This document shows, in pieces, positions 42,851-51,880 of a stretch of DNA of 64,000 nucleotides. A model generated the notes under the pieces. That model did not search any database. It saw nothing but the letters and a program-made list of their open reading frames with translations, and was not told the origin of the DNA. The DNA lies in the NCBI GenBank assembly GCA_017559905.1, contig JAFYQF010000007.1, positions 1 through 64,000 of the forward strand, given 5' to 3'. The position numbers and the translations under genes are program-made. The DNA comes from a bacterium (GTDB lineage Bacteria; Cyanobacteriota; Vampirovibrionia; Gastranaerophilales; Gastranaerophilaceae). Within the stretch, counting starts at the first letter, position 1; each line of letters opens with the position of its first letter.

Positions 42851-43897
42851 TTATACACTATGTTCAAGGTGTGAGGCAATAACCGCTGCAACTCTTGGTG
42901 GCATTTTATAAAATTCACCCTCAATTGCATTGAAAACCAATCGGCGAACATTAGGTCTTTCTAGCTGTACAAGCGATTCAAGCCTATTTCTATCCATCAT
43001 AGCTGCAGTTGCTTTTATTCTATCAACCAACATATTTGTGTTAACTTCTGTTGCAGAAGGAAGATTTCTTCCAATATCTTCCAACACTCTCATTGTAACT
43101 GACGGGTCAACTTTTTCCTCTAATCCATCAACATACATATAACGCAACACAGTTCCAGCATCATCTTGTTCAAAATGATTTAATATCGCCTGAACTCTAT
43201 CATCAGTAACACGTTTCAACAACAATGCAACAGCTACTAATTTCAACAATTTTGGAGGTTTGTAAGGTTCTATAGGTTTTGACATATCAATTGGACCTGA
43301 AGGGACTCCTGATGAAGTTGAAACAGGAGCCGATGTGCCATTCACTTGCGCTGGAACATTATGAGCTGACGGCGCAGGAGCTTGAACCTCATTATTTTCT
43401 TGCATATTCTGCATCATTGCATCAATGTTAGATTGACTTGCCGCTTTTTCCATTAACGCTTTATCAATCAAATTTCTTTCATTTAATTCTTTAATCGACT
43501 CTTCATAAGCTTTTTTTACGTGGTGTTCAATCAATGAAAGAATTTGATCTTGAGGCATGCCTTGACTAAAAGTTTGCTTCGCCACTTCATAAATAGTGTA
43601 AGCAATCTTTTGCATAATAGGATCCCAATATTGTTGAGGAATACCTGACCTAATCAAATCCACAGACTTATGGAAAGACCACTCTGCAATAATTTGTGTA
43701 ATCATCACAGCTTGATCAGCGTTAAAGTTTAGCGTCGTATCATTATACAACGCTTCACCAGCCATTTTTGAATAGTTATACAACGTATTAACGATATATT
43801 GCTTTTGATTTGCATCAAACTCTGCGGGCACAATTTCTTGTGCTTGTGCTGTTAAATCCTGTGCAAATTTTTCAAAATCAAAACCTTGTATAGCCAT
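42851..43897 (-). CDS. fliG: FliG-like switch/rotor protein, divergent
   Basis: A 348-residue protein between fliF and fliH, where fliG is expected. Residues 1-150 are helical, 165-210 form a Pro/Ala/Ser linker, and 211-348 have two helical blocks (LLKLVAVALLLKRVTDDRVQ and NVRRLVFNAIEGEFYKMPPR) resembling the armadillo-like repeats of FliG middle and C-terminal domains. The typical EHPQ motif and charged torque helix are not evident, so motor function is doubtful. I rely partly on position. Confidence 0.55.
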   Translation of the reverse strand: MAIQGFDFEKFAQDLTAQAQEIVPAEFDANQKQYIVNTLYNYSKMAGEALYNDTTLNFNADQAVMITQIIAEWSFHKSVDLIRSGIPQQYWDPIMQKIAYTIYEVAKQTFSQGMPQDQILSLIEHHVKKAYEESIKELNERNLIDKALMEKAASQSNIDAMMQNMQENNEVQAPAPSAHNVPAQVNGTSAPVSTSSGVPSGPIDMSKPIEPYKPPKLLKLVAVALLLKRVTDDRVQAILNHFEQDDAGTVLRYMYVDGLEEKVDPSVTMRVLEDIGRNLPSATEVNTNMLVDRIKATAAMMDRNRLESLVQLERPNVRRLVFNAIEGEFYKMPPRVAAVIASHLEHSV

Positions 43898-43936
43898 TTA
43901 TTTACCTTTTCCTATTAATTCAAAATTATTCAATTA

Positions 43937-45583
43937 TTATGTTTCTTCAATCCAACTCTTAATCTTGTCTGCTGCAATTTCTTCATCAGCTTCAGAAATA
44001 TTAGCTGACATATTTGCAAGTGTATTAACAAGATCGTCTGTTGTATGAAGTGCTAAATATTCTCTTTGTTGCGCTTCTAACAATCCTTGAGCCAATTCAG
44101 ACTGTCTTTCTGTCAATTGTGCAGCTCTTGCGTTCATTTCTTGAAGAAGTCTGTCTTGTTCCATTTCTTTTTGACGAAGTGCATTAACTTCTTTTTCGTG
44201 TTCTTCTTGAGCCTTTTGAAGTTTTGAATGAACCATTTTTGTTACACAAATCAAACCGATGATACAAAGCGCAATTGTAATCCACCAAGGGTTACCACTT
44301 TCTTCAGGTTTTGGAAGATTAGCTTGTCTATCACCTGCAAGATTCAAATCAGAAGCATCTGAAAATGCAATAATTACATTATCCGCAGAAGCTTTTGGGC
44401 TTGCTGCTCTTGCAATCAACTCTTTCAATTCTTGAGTTGTTGTCTGCGCTGGCATTGCACTTTTTTCCATTGTTACTGCGATAGAAATTTCTTCGACAAC
44501 ACCAGGTTTAATGTATTCCATTGTTTGAGTTTTTGAAACACCATATTGAGTTTCTGTTGCTGTTCTATTGTAACTTCTATCTTGGCTTGAATCCTGACCA
44601 CCAGCAACAATTCCATTTGGAATATATACACTTACAGCATTTGGATTTTTGTTGCTATCTCTTGTTTGATCACCTAAACCTTCAGAGAAAGATTGTTCTG
44701 CAATAGCTGTTTTTGAATTTGGGTCATATTCAATTCTTGTTCTCTCCATTGGAGCTTGACGCAAGAATGTACTAACTGTTGCAGTATAATTACCTGCACC
44801 CAAAAGTCTGTCTAATTGTCTACCAACTTTTTGTTGCATATATTTATCGTTTTCTTGAAGTTTCTGAAGCATTTGATCATCAGCATCCATCATATCTGTA
44901 TAAACATTACCATTTGTATCTGTTATTGAGATATGGTCAGAATCTAATTCACCAACACTACCTAAAAGCAAGTTTGTAATAGCTCTTACTTGTAATGGCG
45001 GAAGTTTTTCTCCAGCAGCAATCGCTACTTGTACAGTTGCTGTTACTGGTTTTTTCATTGATGTGTACATTGAATCTTGTTCAGGAATTGAAATAAATAC
45101 AGTCGCATTCTCAACTGAATCAAGCTTTCTGATTAATCTTGCTAGTTCACCATTTTTTGCACGAGTCAAACGAATTTGTTTATCCTGTTTTGTTGATGTA
45201 AAGTCACCTTTATCAAAAATTTCTAACCCTACATTTTGGTCAACCAAACCACTTTTTACAATAGTCATCAAAGCTCTATCTCTTTGATCCATTGTATAAG
45301 TTTTTAAATAAATAATAGACTTTTGTCCATCAGCTTTACGACTTGCAATAATACCTTCTCTTGCTAATAGAGATTGAATTTCTAAAGCTTTACCTAAATT
45401 TTCTGTAGTCAACAAATCCAAAGGCTCTTTTATAACCTTTTCACTAACAGGTTTTGCAGCACCACTACCACCGCCTGAATTTACGGCAAAACTAATTGAT
45501 ACAATAATAGCAACAATTATCACTAGCCCGCCAAGCGTTCCAAATAATAAAGCTTTGTTTTCTAATAATTTATTGAAGTCCAT
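43937..45583 (-). CDS. fliF: Flagellar MS-ring protein FliF
   Basis: A 548-residue MS-ring protein with a membrane helix near each end (about residues 14-33 and 430-447). The ring-building motifs are visible: EIQSLLAREGIIASRK, MTIVKSGLVDQNVG, TRAKNGELARLIRKLDSVEN (the ARLIRxLxxVxxA type signature) and VRAITNLLLGSVGELDSDHI, and a long coiled, Gln/Glu-rich cytoplasmic tail that would bind FliG. Two membrane helices and no lipoprotein signal distinguish it from injectisome SctJ. Confidence 0.92.
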   Translation of the reverse strand: MDFNKLLENKALLFGTLGGLVIIVAIIVSISFAVNSGGGSGAAKPVSEKVIKEPLDLLTTENLGKALEIQSLLAREGIIASRKADGQKSIIYLKTYTMDQRDRALMTIVKSGLVDQNVGLEIFDKGDFTSTKQDKQIRLTRAKNGELARLIRKLDSVENATVFISIPEQDSMYTSMKKPVTATVQVAIAAGEKLPPLQVRAITNLLLGSVGELDSDHISITDTNGNVYTDMMDADDQMLQKLQENDKYMQQKVGRQLDRLLGAGNYTATVSTFLRQAPMERTRIEYDPNSKTAIAEQSFSEGLGDQTRDSNKNPNAVSVYIPNGIVAGGQDSSQDRSYNRTATETQYGVSKTQTMEYIKPGVVEEISIAVTMEKSAMPAQTTTQELKELIARAASPKASADNVIIAFSDASDLNLAGDRQANLPKPEESGNPWWITIALCIIGLICVTKMVHSKLQKAQEEHEKEVNALRQKEMEQDRLLQEMNARAAQLTERQSELAQGLLEAQQREYLALHTTDDLVNTLANMSANISEADEEIAADKIKSWIEET

Positions 45584-45661
45584 ATTTTCCCCGCGGATAT
45601 TTCAATCCAGTTAGTCTGTTTTCTTGCGTATTTTACGCAAAATCCCACTTTATCTATTATT

Positions 45662-46009
45662 CTATACTTGAATTTGCATAACTTTGTCGTATGCCTGTAT
45701 TACTTTACCAGTAAGTTGAGTAGCCACGTTGATACTAATTTCTGACTTCGCCATCGCTGTCATAACATCGTGGATATCAATATTATTGTTGCCACTCATT
45801 ACATCTTTCAAAAGGTTATCAGGTGCATTCAATTCAGCATTCAAGTTTTCAACAAGCCCAGAAAATACAGTTTTGAAATCAGCCGTAGACGGTTTTTCCA
45901 TTCTGTCCAATCTAGCTGATGGCATACCATAAATTCCACTATCTAATTTTGTATGCTGTATTCTTGCCTCTAAATCATATTTTGGCATCCAGCCTGCATT
46001 GTATTGCAT
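45662..46009 (-). CDS. fliE: Flagellar hook-basal body protein FliE
   Basis: A 115-residue FliE, the first exported subunit linking the MS ring and rod. The C-terminal half is typical: FKTVFSGLVENLNAELN, then DVMTAMAKSEISINVATQLT and KVIQAYDKVMQIQV at the end. First gene of the run fliE-fliF-fliG-fliH-flhA; 78 bases separate it from fliF. Confidence 0.93.
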   Translation of the reverse strand: MQYNAGWMPKYDLEARIQHTKLDSGIYGMPSARLDRMEKPSTADFKTVFSGLVENLNAELNAPDNLLKDVMSGNNNIDIHDVMTAMAKSEISINVATQLTGKVIQAYDKVMQIQV

Positions 46010-46066
46010 TGTTCCCTGCCTTTCTTTTCTTATATTAACTTATTTAAACCCTTTTTGTTAAGCAAA

Positions 46067-46110
46067 AATTCAATAAATCATCCTTTTGATGGAGAAAATT
46101 TATTGAATTT
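46067..46110 (-). terminator. Probable terminator of the deaminase gene
   Basis: Perfect 13-base arms, AAATTCAATAAAT and ATTTATTGAATTT, around an 18-base loop, followed on the minus strand by T-rich sequence; it lies between the dCMP deaminase gene and fliE. Confidence 0.55.
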
Positions 46111-46151
46111 CATACATTTTATTTAATGATAAGAAAAGAAAAGTCATGTTA

Positions 46152-46601
46152 CTAATCAACAGCATCTAATTCTTTGCGAATATCATCTACTGTTACGTAA
46201 ACAATTTCTGAATTATCATCTTTTTTCAAATAAACATCTTTTATTCCTGCTTGGACAATGAATCTTTTACAAAGAATACATATAAAATTATGCCCCCAAA
46301 TATACATAGTTGAACCCTTGCATCTATCTTGACCAGCTTGAATAATAGCATTTTGTTCAGCGTGAATAGAACGGCAAGTTTCGTATCTTGTTCCTGAAGG
46401 AATATTATGTTTAATACGGTAGCATTCTCCTCTTTCAAAACAAGATTCAACCTTTGAAGGAGTACCATTGTAACCTGTTGCTTTTATTTTTTTATCTTCA
46501 CCAACAATAACCGCTCCGACTTGCGCTCTAATACAGTTTGAACGGCTTGCACAAGTTTTTGCCAAATCTAAAAAATAATCATTCCAAGGTTTTATTTCCA
46601 T
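46152..46601 (-). CDS. comEB: dCMP deaminase
   Basis: A 149-residue zinc-dependent deoxycytidylate deaminase giving dUMP for thymidylate synthesis. The catalytic HAEQNAIIQ and the zinc ligands in CILCKRFIVQAG are present, with SRSNCIRAQVGAVIV and TGYNGTP upstream as in the ComEB/dCMP deaminase family. Usually the second motif reads PCxxC; here the Pro before the first Cys is replaced (FICILC). Single-gene unit. Confidence 0.92.
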   Translation of the reverse strand: MEIKPWNDYFLDLAKTCASRSNCIRAQVGAVIVGEDKKIKATGYNGTPSKVESCFERGECYRIKHNIPSGTRYETCRSIHAEQNAIIQAGQDRCKGSTMYIWGHNFICILCKRFIVQAGIKDVYLKKDDNSEIVYVTVDDIRKELDAVD

Positions 46602-46720
46602 ATCCTAAATTCCTATCTATCTAACTTTCTCTCTAATTTTATTATAAAATAGCAATCTTGCCAACTGATAATTTGACATTAGGCAATAATCATTTTAAAA
46701 TTAGTGCAGAGGGGGAATTT

Positions 46721-47647
46721 ATGCAAATTTTAGAAAAATTAAAATACAGAGATGGTATTTCACTAAAACTTTTCGGTTACAAACTTTCACTTTCAAAAAA
46801 TATGGATAAAGAAGATATCCCTAAACTTTTGAAGAAATGGTATAAAAAAAGAACTGGAAAAGAGCTTAACCTTGAAAATCCTCAAAATTTTAACGAAAAA
46901 ATTCAATGGTTAAAGTTGTATGACAATTCACCTCTAAAAACAAAACTTGCTGATAAATACCTCGTTAGAGAATGGATTAAAGAAAAAATCGGCGAAGAAT
47001 ATTTAATTCCACTACTAGGAGTTTGGGATAATTTTGATGATATAGATTTTGACAAGTTGCCAGAGAAATTTGTACTAAAAGCAAACCACGGTTGTGCGTG
47101 GAATATTATCGTAAAAGACAAAAGTAAATTTGATAAGAAAAAAGCAAAGAAAAAATTCGACAAATGGATGAAAAGAAATTATGCTCTAAAAGCTGGTTTC
47201 GAAATGCAATATAAAGATATCCCTCCCAAAATTGTTGCAGAGGCATTTATGGCGGATTCAAAAGGCGAATTAAACGATTACAAAGTTCTTTGCTTCAATG
47301 GAGAACCAAAATTTATTTGGATTGACCAAGGAAGATTTGGCGACAGAACTGAAAATATTTACGATACAAAATGGAATTTGCAACCATTTTTGCTAACTTA
47401 TGAAAACTCAAAAGAAGAAGTTCCTGCACCACAAAATTTAGAAAAAATGATTGAATTTGCAAGACTTCTATCTCAAGATTTTGCATTGGTTAGAGTTGAT
47501 TTTTACAACCTTGACGGGAAAATTTATTTTGGAGAAATGACTTTTACATCCGCTAGCGGAGTTGATATTTTCAAACCAGAAGAATACAACCTAAAACTAG
47601 GTCAAATGCTTACTTTACCAGAAAAAAGGAGCTTGAATTATAAATGA
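46721..47647 (+). CDS. TupA-like ATP-grasp protein for glycan synthesis
   Basis: A 308-residue protein of the TupA-like ATP-grasp group, found in polysaccharide or teichuronopeptide-type biosynthesis loci. Typical strings are NFNEKIQWLKLYDNSPLKTK, LADKYLVREWI, PEKFVLKANHGCAWNIIV and, near the end, FALVRVDFYNLDGKIYFGEM with acidic metal ligands. The ATG at 46721 follows GAGGGGG; the TTG frame from 46658 lacks a site. The stop overlaps the next start as ATGA, so the two work together. Confidence 0.85.
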   Translation: MQILEKLKYRDGISLKLFGYKLSLSKNMDKEDIPKLLKKWYKKRTGKELNLENPQNFNEKIQWLKLYDNSPLKTKLADKYLVREWIKEKIGEEYLIPLLGVWDNFDDIDFDKLPEKFVLKANHGCAWNIIVKDKSKFDKKKAKKKFDKWMKRNYALKAGFEMQYKDIPPKIVAEAFMADSKGELNDYKVLCFNGEPKFIWIDQGRFGDRTENIYDTKWNLQPFLLTYENSKEEVPAPQNLEKMIEFARLLSQDFALVRVDFYNLDGKIYFGEMTFTSASGVDIFKPEEYNLKLGQMLTLPEKRSLNYK

Positions 47648-48534
47648 AACTATTTAAAAAAGAAAAAATCGGAAGCAAGAGAATTATTCATTTTTTAGGG
47701 TTCAAATTTGAATACAGTACCGCTAAAAAATACACCTACACTCCTGTAACTGAAAGAGGAACAACAACAATTCCTCGTCCGATTAAACTCATAGTTTCAT
47801 TAACATCTTTTCCTGCAAGAATTCCAACATTACACATAACTTTAGCTTCTCTATTGCAACAAACAGTCAAGCCTGATATGGTAATCCTTTGGCTTGCAAA
47901 AGAACAATTTCCTAATGGAGAAGATGACTTAACCGAAGAAATTTTAAAACTAAAAGAATTCGGCTTAACAATAAAATGGTGGCACGATATTAGACCATAC
48001 AAAAAACTCATTCCAACAATAACAAATTATCCTGATGACATAATTATCACAACTGACGATGACGTAGTTTATGACAAAACAATGGTCGAAAAACTTTATG
48101 AGTCATACAAAAAAGCACCTCATCACATTCACTGCCACAGGATTACAAAAATTTCGTTAAAAAAAGGTAAGTTCAAAGCTCGTTGCAAACAGTGCTACAA
48201 ACAACCGTCATTTGCAAACAAACTAGTTGGTATTGGTGGAGTTTTGTACCCTCCTAATAGCTTATATAAAGATATTACAAACGAAAATTTATTCACACAA
48301 CTTGCACCAACAAATGATGATATTTGGTTCTGGTTGATGGCGGTTATAAACGGAACTAAAATTGTGCAAATCAAACACAACCAAGACGATCCTCCTGAAA
48401 TTGAAGAAACTTTAACTGGACCTTGTTTGTGCCATGTGAACGACTCTGGCGAAAATCTTTTCTATGTTCAGTTAGAAAAAGTCTTCAACCACTACGAAGG
48501 TTTGAAAGAAAAAGTTATTTCAGATATGAAATAG
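47644..48534 (+). CDS. Glycosyltransferase, GT-A type
   Basis: A 296-residue glycosyltransferase-like protein: LIVSLTSFPARIPTLHITLA and QTVKPDMVILWLA are typical of a GT2/GT-A nucleotide-binding half, and IIITTDDDVVYDKTMVEKLY has the metal-binding DxD. A Cys/His-rich patch (HCHRITKISLKKGKFKARCK) follows. No membrane helices. Coupled by ATGA overlap to the ATP-grasp gene; both may add a surface glycan or glycan modification. Substrates unknown. Confidence 0.82.
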   Translation: MKLFKKEKIGSKRIIHFLGFKFEYSTAKKYTYTPVTERGTTTIPRPIKLIVSLTSFPARIPTLHITLASLLQQTVKPDMVILWLAKEQFPNGEDDLTEEILKLKEFGLTIKWWHDIRPYKKLIPTITNYPDDIIITTDDDVVYDKTMVEKLYESYKKAPHHIHCHRITKISLKKGKFKARCKQCYKQPSFANKLVGIGGVLYPPNSLYKDITNENLFTQLAPTNDDIWFWLMAVINGTKIVQIKHNQDDPPEIEETLTGPCLCHVNDSGENLFYVQLEKVFNHYEGLKEKVISDMK

Positions 48535-48558
48535 ATTTGTATAAAGGTTTAAACTAAT

Positions 48559-48825
48559 TTAAGGGCAAAGGCTTTCCCAATCAACATCTTCATCGTCTTC
48601 GCCAGGTTCTTTTATATGCTCTCCACTTTCGAGCATAACCATCAACGACAATTTTAATTGTTTTTTGTAATTTTCACGGGCTTTTTCAATCGTTTTTGCA
48701 CAAAAACAAAAACTTGGAATTTCCTCAATCATTATGTAATGATAAGGCTCTCCCTCAAAGCCCAAATCTTCGCCCTCAATAAGAGTCCAATCTAAATTTA
48801 AATAATAATCTAAATCTTTTTCCAT
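48559..48825 (-). CDS. HicB-like antitoxin-domain protein
   Basis: An 88-residue acidic protein with a HicB-type fold: YYLNLDWTLIEG at the start, YHYIMIEEIPSFCFCAKTIEKA in the middle and an EHIKEPGEDDEDVDWESLCP end matching the usual IPEP motif. HicB normally neutralises the RNase toxin HicA, but no hicA is present and no separate DNA-binding tail is seen. It is the last gene of the translation operon, 2 bases after the GerMN gene. Confidence 0.75.
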   Translation of the reverse strand: MEKDLDYYLNLDWTLIEGEDLGFEGEPYHYIMIEEIPSFCFCAKTIEKARENYKKQLKLSLMVMLESGEHIKEPGEDDEDVDWESLCP

Positions 48826-48827
48826 AA

Positions 48828-49475
48828 TTAATCTAACGAACGTTCACTCAACGGTTGAGTAATCATTATACCATCACCGCCAATTACATCTGCTTGTTTC
48901 CCATTTATGTGCAAATATACAGGTTTATCAGTATTACGTTTTGCAGTTTTTATAAGTTGGAAAAGTCTTTTGTAAACACTTTCAGTTCCTCCACCCATAG
49001 CATACGCTGCAGATAAATTAATTACAATTTTATCTTGAGCTTCAGTAATGCCTAAAAGTTGAGTTGATGCAGGGATTTCAGTATATACACCTTTCGCTTT
49101 TTCTTGAGGTTTCGGCCCTAACACCAAACAGTTTATTGAATATTTAATTTTTGAGCCATCAACATCTTTGTTGTATGTCCGTTTTACAGCTCTGTAAACT
49201 TCTTCACCATTTTCATTTTTGCCAATGAAAAATACGTTTACAAAATCCTGAGCTTTAGGATCTTCAACAATAGGTTTTTGCGAAGGATTATCGCCATCCA
49301 CAGGAACTTTCACTGGTGGGACATCTGGTATTTCAGTCAAATGCCCACCTGGAGTTAACTTTTGAAGTCCATAAAAAACGCCATAACCAACACATGCTGT
49401 TAATATTACACAGACTATAAATATTAACAAATTGCTAAAAAAATCATCCTCATTTTTTTTCTTACGTCTTCCCAT
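48828..49475 (-). CDS. GerMN-domain membrane-anchored protein
   Basis: A 215-residue protein: a basic start (MGRRKKKNEDDF), one membrane helix (about 13-36), a Pro-rich spacer, then a GerMN domain (about 75-200) with VFFIGKNENGEEVYRAVKRT, CLVLGPKPQEKAKG, EIPASTQLLGI and KIVINLSAAYAMGGG. GerMN proteins occur in spore formers and in cyanobacteria, where they act at the envelope. Lies 3 bases after the LmeA-like gene. Confidence 0.87.
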   Translation of the reverse strand: MGRRKKKNEDDFFSNLLIFIVCVILTACVGYGVFYGLQKLTPGGHLTEIPDVPPVKVPVDGDNPSQKPIVEDPKAQDFVNVFFIGKNENGEEVYRAVKRTYNKDVDGSKIKYSINCLVLGPKPQEKAKGVYTEIPASTQLLGITEAQDKIVINLSAAYAMGGGTESVYKRLFQLIKTAKRNTDKPVYLHINGKQADVIGGDGIMITQPLSERSLD

Positions 49476-49478
49476 AGA

Positions 49479-50369
49479 TTAATCCTTATGTTGAGTAAGT
49501 ACATCCTTCGGTACATTCATTATACCTGAAACATTTATTTTGTTGTTAATAATGCTAACATTTCTTACTTTTAAATTCACATTTTTATTCTTAAAAACCT
49601 TTAGCGAATATTCTAGTGGATTCAAATAGTCAAATGCTTTAGTTAATTTTCTCAAATCAATTTTGCCAAAATCGCTTATCAATTCAGGGTTTCGCATCAC
49701 TACCTGTCCATCATCTACCATCAAATCTGATTTCAGTGATATTTTATAATTTGAATTTAATCCTAATATTGAAACTTTCACATCAAAAGTATAAACAAAT
49801 TTGTTATCCACAATTTGAGAAGTAGTAGATTGCACCTCGAACAAAGAATATTTTTTACCAAAACCATTCAATTTCTCAATTAAATTTTCATACCCGACAG
49901 CACGCATAGTATTATTCAAATCATCTTCCGAAAAAGTTAAAGCAAAACTCATTGGAAAAGCTTCTTTAAAATAAATCGTAGATTTTGATTTGTCATAAAC
50001 TACATAATTAAAATCACACAAAGTCTGCATATTTACACTTGAAAAATACACATCTTTAGCGATTACATTTTCACCATAAATCTTAATCCCTCTAAAGCGT
50101 CCATTCTTTAAATCTGATACACTATATGAATCAATTAAAACTTTAAAATCACCATCTGCTTTTTTCAGAATTTGTGATTTCAAAAGCTGACCTAATATTC
50201 TAGCCGTCGCAAAATTTGCACCAGAATATTTCGTAAATATACTTGAAAAACTTTTTGACAAATCATAAGGTGCAACACAATAATAATCGCTATCAAAACT
50301 TGTAGCAAACGCAGGCGTAAACATCATCAACACCAATAGAGCTAAACATCCTACAAGTTTTTTTTGCAT
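49479..50369 (-). CDS. LmeA-like (DUF2993) secreted phospholipid-binding protein
   Basis: A 296-residue protein with a clear signal peptide (MQKKLVGCLALLVLMMFTPA, cut after AFA) followed by a beta-rich domain: LLKSQILKKADGDFKVLIDS, LKNGRFRGIKIYGENVIAKD, and DLRKLTKAFDYLNPL resemble DUF2993/LmeA proteins, which bind phospholipids in the envelope of actinobacteria and cyanobacteria. 3 bases separate it from truB and from the GerMN gene. Confidence 0.7.
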   Translation of the reverse strand: MQKKLVGCLALLVLMMFTPAFATSFDSDYYCVAPYDLSKSFSSIFTKYSGANFATARILGQLLKSQILKKADGDFKVLIDSYSVSDLKNGRFRGIKIYGENVIAKDVYFSSVNMQTLCDFNYVVYDKSKSTIYFKEAFPMSFALTFSEDDLNNTMRAVGYENLIEKLNGFGKKYSLFEVQSTTSQIVDNKFVYTFDVKVSILGLNSNYKISLKSDLMVDDGQVVMRNPELISDFGKIDLRKLTKAFDYLNPLEYSLKVFKNKNVNLKVRNVSIINNKINVSGIMNVPKDVLTQHKD

Positions 50370-50372
50370 ATA

Positions 50373-51245
50373 CTAAAACACTTTCTTAATCAAAATCTTT
50401 TTATTGTCAGCTACACCAACAGCCCTAATTATATCATTATTTATCAAAATTACAACTTCATTAACTTTTATGCCATTTTTATTCTCAATCGCAACTCCGT
50501 TTTTTATCTTTATAAGTTCGTCTTCATTAACCAAAACCTTTGGGTAATCCAACATCTCAATTGGATTTATTAATTTCATATTAACAACATCTTTACCCTG
50601 AAACTCTTCAAGATTTGTTGAGTTATTTATAAAAAAACGCCCTGCTTGAGTTCTTATAAGCTTAACTAAATGCGCACCACATCCTAAAACTTCACCCAAA
50701 TCATGCGCAATAGAGCGAATATACGTACCTTTAGAACATTTTACTAAAACTTCTGCAACTTGTTCCGTTTCAGAAAACCGTACTAACTCAAGTTTTTCAA
50801 TAAAAACTTGTCTGGCTTCAATCTTAACTTCTTCACCAGCTCTAGCATATTCATACAACTTTTTACCTTTTACTTTTATTGCAGAATATATTGGCGGTAA
50901 TTGAGAAATTTCACCTCTAAATTGTGGCAAAGCATTCAACACATCATCTTCTGTAATCTTCACATCAGATGTTTTTACAATAGTACCATCTAAATCATAA
51001 CTATCTGTTGTCACTCCGAACTTCACGGTCGCAAGATACTCCTTGTCATCAGCCAAGTATTCTATCAATCTTGTAGACTTACCTATGCAAATAGGCAAAA
51101 CCCCCTCTGCAAAAGGATCAAGAGTTCCTGTATGTCCAATCTGTTTGATTTTTGTAATCCTACGCATGCGTGAAACAACATCATGAGATGTCATTCCTTT
51201 TGGTTTATAAACATTCAAAAATCCAAACAGAGGTTCTTGTTGCAA
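50373..51245 (-). CDS. truB: tRNA pseudouridine-55 synthase
   Basis: TruB makes pseudouridine 55 in the T-loop of tRNAs. The 290-residue product shows GFLNVYKPKGMTSHDVV, the catalytic Asp in HTGTLDPFAEGVLPI, KEYLATVKFGVTTDSYD, QLPPIYSAIKVKGKKLYEYA and GTYIRSIAHDLGE, with a C-terminal PUA-like part. In operon with rbfA (19-base gap), as in many bacteria. Confidence 0.97.
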   Translation of the reverse strand: MQQEPLFGFLNVYKPKGMTSHDVVSRMRRITKIKQIGHTGTLDPFAEGVLPICIGKSTRLIEYLADDKEYLATVKFGVTTDSYDLDGTIVKTSDVKITEDDVLNALPQFRGEISQLPPIYSAIKVKGKKLYEYARAGEEVKIEARQVFIEKLELVRFSETEQVAEVLVKCSKGTYIRSIAHDLGEVLGCGAHLVKLIRTQAGRFFINNSTNLEEFQGKDVVNMKLINPIEMLDYPKVLVNEDELIKIKNGVAIENKNGIKVNEVVILINNDIIRAVGVADNKKILIKKVF

Positions 51246-51264
51246 CTTATGCCCCCAATAAAAA

Positions 51265-51609
51265 CTAAACTTCTCCTCTTGAAATTTTATTTAAAATTTC
51301 ATGAACTTTTGAACTTTGTTCTAATGAATCAGTATAAACAAAACGAAGTTCAGGAGTTAATCTTAAACGAATTCTCTTACCAACTTCATACCTGATTTTT
51401 GGTGTACTTTTTTCAATAACTTCTTTTGTTTTTTCAACTTGTTCTGGAGAACCCAATACACTATAAATAACTTTAGCAAACGAATTGTCATGAGAAACTT
51501 CGATGTCTAAAACTGACACAACACCTGCAAGACCTCTAATTTCTTTTCTCAAAATATCAGAGATATCTCTCATTAATTCTTTTCTAACACGTTCATTTCT
51601 TAATGTCAT
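51265..51609 (-). CDS. rbfA: 30S ribosome-binding factor A
   Basis: RbfA assists 16S rRNA maturation. The 114-residue KH-type protein has RVRKELMRDISDILRKEIRG, VSHDNSFAKVIYSVLGSPE and RIRLRLTPELRFVYTDSLEQ, all conserved. It lies between infB and truB, the standard order, with one extra small gene between infB and rbfA. Confidence 0.96.
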   Translation of the reverse strand: MTLRNERVRKELMRDISDILRKEIRGLAGVVSVLDIEVSHDNSFAKVIYSVLGSPEQVEKTKEVIEKSTPKIRYEVGKRIRLRLTPELRFVYTDSLEQSSKVHEILNKISRGEV

Positions 51610-51640
51610 AATTTTCTCCTTAACAAAATCAAATTAAAAC

Positions 51641-51880
51641 TTAAGGCATTTTTGCTTTTATAAACTTATCCGCCTCAAGATTTTTCATTTTAATTTCTTG
51701 TTGCATTTCGTTTGTTGATATTGTTTTGTACAATGAATTAGAAACGCAAGATTGCATTGAATTAGACGATTTCATCATGTTTCTATAAACTGGATCAAGT
51801 TTTGGGAATATTTCCTTCAACACATTATCCATATTTGACAATGATTTTTTGAATGCAATTGGTTCTATTTTCAAGCCCAT
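51641..51880 (-). CDS. Unrecognised small protein, 79 aa
   Basis: A helical small protein inserted between infB and rbfA; its ATG overlaps the infB stop (TAATG), so translation is coupled and the gene is probably real. It contains Met- and Ser-rich helices (YRNMMKSSNSMQSCVSNSLY) and ends EADKFIKAKMP. I recognise no family. Its place in the ribosome-maturation operon hints at a role there, but this is only context. Confidence 0.65.
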   Translation of the reverse strand: MGLKIEPIAFKKSLSNMDNVLKEIFPKLDPVYRNMMKSSNSMQSCVSNSLYKTISTNEMQQEIKMKNLEADKFIKAKMP

